Source: Nocardioides guangzhouensis
GTDB taxonomy: Bacteria; Actinomycetota; Actinomycetes; Propionibacteriales; Nocardioidaceae
Assembly (NCBI RefSeq): GCF_004519545.1
Contig: NZ_SDKM01000041.1
Coordinates: 1-41,120 of the forward strand
Reading direction: 5' to 3'
DNA: 41,120 bases
The position numbers and the translations under genes were made by a program. The notes under the pieces were generated by a model. That model saw only the letters and a list, made by a program, of their open reading frames with translations. It was not told the DNA's origin and did not search any database. Of the stretch, positions 39,951 to 41,120 are shown one piece after another (the stretch's first letter is position 1; each line of letters begins with the position of its first letter).

Positions 39951-41120
39951 TCAAGCCGCCAGGGCCGGCTGGGCCGGTGTCGGGGCCGGACGGGTCTCCT
40001 CCGCGGGACGCGAGCCGCGACGCAGGAAGAACTTGATGGCCTCCTCGACCACGAGCAGGCTGGCGGCCAGGGCGAGGCAGATGCCCCACTGCTGGCCGTC
40101 CATCTCGGTGGTGCCGAAGATCTTCTCGAGCAGGTCGATGGTGGTGATCGCGATGATGGCGAGCACGGCGATGCCGTAGCGGCGCAGCTGGGCGAGGCCG
40201 GGCATGGCGTCGCGGTCGAAGATGGTGCCGACCTGGTCGCGGGACATGAGCCCGGCGACGACGTGGAAGATGGAGAGCGTGGTGAGCAGCATGGTCGCTG
40301 CGACCACGGCGCCGTCCAGGTCGTCGCCGACCTGGTAGGCCACCAGCGAGCCGATCGTCATGATCGCGCCCTGGACGCACAGCCGGATCCAGTTGGAGCG
40401 GGAGAGCACGGGGGCGGCCACGGGTCGGGGCGGGCGTTCCATCAGGCCCTTGGTGGCCTGGTCGAACCCCAGCGCGATGGCGATCGGGATGTCGACGACC
40501 ATGTTGAGCCAGAGGATCTGCAGCGGGTTCAGCGGCACCCCGCCGGCGATGTCCAGGATGCCGGCGGCGAGGAAGATCGCGATGTAGGCGACCAGCGTGG
40601 ACATCTGGAACCGGAGGTACTTCACCAGGTTGTCGTAGAGCGTCCGGCCGTAGGAGACGGCGTTCACGATGGTGGCGAAGTTGTCGTCGGTGAGGATCAT
40701 GACCGCGGCCTCCTTGGAGACCTCGGTGCCCGTGATGCCCATCGCGACGCCGATGTCGGCGGCCTTGAGCGCAGGGGCGTCGTTCACCCCGTCGCCGGTC
40801 ATCGCGACCACGTTGCCGGAGCGCTTGAGCAGCTGGACCAGCCGGATCTTGTCCTCGGGCGCCACCCGGGCGATCACCCCGATGTCGTCGAGCTGGGCCA
40901 GCAGGTCGTCGTCGCTCATCGCCGCGAACTCGGTGCCGGTCATCGCCCGCCCCTCGATGCCGAGCTCCCTGGCGATCGCGGCGGCGGTGGTGGCGTGGTC
41001 GCCGGTGATCATCCGGACCCGGATCCCGGCCGAGTGGCACTCGGCGATCGCGGCCCTCGCCTCCGGCCGTGGCGGGTCGACGATGCCGACCATCGCGAGC
41101 AGGGTCAGGTCGGTGACCAG
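39951..41120 (-). CDS. P-type cation-transporting ATPase, C-terminal part (5' end outside window)
   Basis: The C-terminal 389 residues of a P2-type ATPase are present; the phosphorylation (DKTGT) and nucleotide domains lie beyond the window. Visible: VGIVDPPRPEARAAI, the ITGDHATTAAAIA motif, and the hinge MTGDGVNDAPALKAADIGVA. The last transmembrane bundle contains LVAYIAIFLAAGI, PLNPLQILWLNMVVDIPIAI and four further helices. The NPLQILWLNMVVD segment suits calcium or manganese pumps (SERCA/PMR1 type), but the ion cannot be fixed from this part. It leads an operon with dedA, the CYTH-like, DUF1269 and small membrane protein genes. Confidence 0.9.
   Translation of the reverse strand: MVTDLTLLAMVGIVDPPRPEARAAIAECHSAGIRVRMITGDHATTAAAIARELGIEGRAMTGTEFAAMSDDDLLAQLDDIGVIARVAPEDKIRLVQLLKRSGNVVAMTGDGVNDAPALKAADIGVAMGITGTEVSKEAAVMILTDDNFATIVNAVSYGRTLYDNLVKYLRFQMSTLVAYIAIFLAAGILDIAGGVPLNPLQILWLNMVVDIPIAIALGFDQATKGLMERPPRPVAAPVLSRSNWIRLCVQGAIMTIGSLVAYQVGDDLDGAVVAATMLLTTLSIFHVVAGLMSRDQVGTIFDRDAMPGLAQLRRYGIAVLAIIAITTIDLLEKIFGTTEMDGQQWGICLALAASLLVVEEAIKFFLRRGSRPAEETRPAPTPAQPALAA

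Noticed and set aside
1..41120. CRISPR arrays, tRNA or rRNA genes, insertion sequences, prophage genes
   Set aside because: I found no spaced direct repeats of the CRISPR kind, no tRNA-like TTCGA arm with acceptor pairing, and no transposase, integrase or capsid motifs.

Overview
This 41 kb window is very GC-rich and densely coded. It is best read as chromosomal DNA of a Nocardioides-like actinomycete (Propionibacteriales). The support is strong G/C at third codon positions, mycothiol-type enzymes, an actinobacterial glnA2/glnE locus, a class A RNase P RNA, many GTG starts, and several genes that appear to be leaderless. I see no phage, insertion sequence, CRISPR array, tRNA or rRNA. Genus is inferred from gene style, not from a marker gene.

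Layout, left half. 1-4656: the 3' part of a giant single-chain biotin-dependent carboxylase with a central region like eukaryotic acetyl-CoA carboxylase. 4699-5103 (-): RNase P RNA, followed by a strong hairpin. 5144-6511: map, diverging from a small SPOR-like protein gene and a small membrane protein gene. 6533-10846 (-): a secreted PQQ-type sugar dehydrogenase, a VOC-fold protein with a mycothiol-dependent isomerase-like protein, a nitroreductase and panB. 11335-15051 (+): a secreted endonuclease/exonuclease/phosphatase-fold protein, a methyltransferase and glutamine-dependent NAD synthetase. 15070-16375: a DoxX-like membrane protein diverging from a Cys-rich SufR-like regulator. 16765-17346: an unrecognised secreted protein with atypical codon use.

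Layout, right half. 17462-22519 (+): nitrogen operon glnA2 - class I glutamine amidotransferase - glnE, followed by a PEP mutase/isocitrate lyase superfamily enzyme and two membrane proteins, one of PepSY type. 25672-28578 (-): a large MalT/LAL-type LuxR regulator bracketed by two inverted copies of a 56 bp hairpin element. 28666-30818: two divergent membrane proteins. 30821-33241: a secreted LVIVD-type protein diverging from a DUF305 lipoprotein, with LacI-type boxes between them. 34137-36574 (-): a NarL-type two-component system diverging from a small membrane protein, with a perfect 20 bp palindrome between. 37292-41120 (-): an apparent operon of P-type ATPase, DedA, CYTH-like, DUF1269 and small membrane protein genes.

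The most interesting signals are structural. A dispersed palindromic repeat sits in frame inside nadE, with a second copy upstream of the phosphatase-fold gene. Inverted hairpin elements flank the LuxR regulator and supply the stop codons of the neighbouring genes. The rnpB terminator shares bases with helix P1. At least five genes have a TANNNT box 6-7 bp before the start codon and no ribosome binding site. Several palindromic operator candidates lie between divergent genes. No single locus is clearly a new defence or biosynthetic system.
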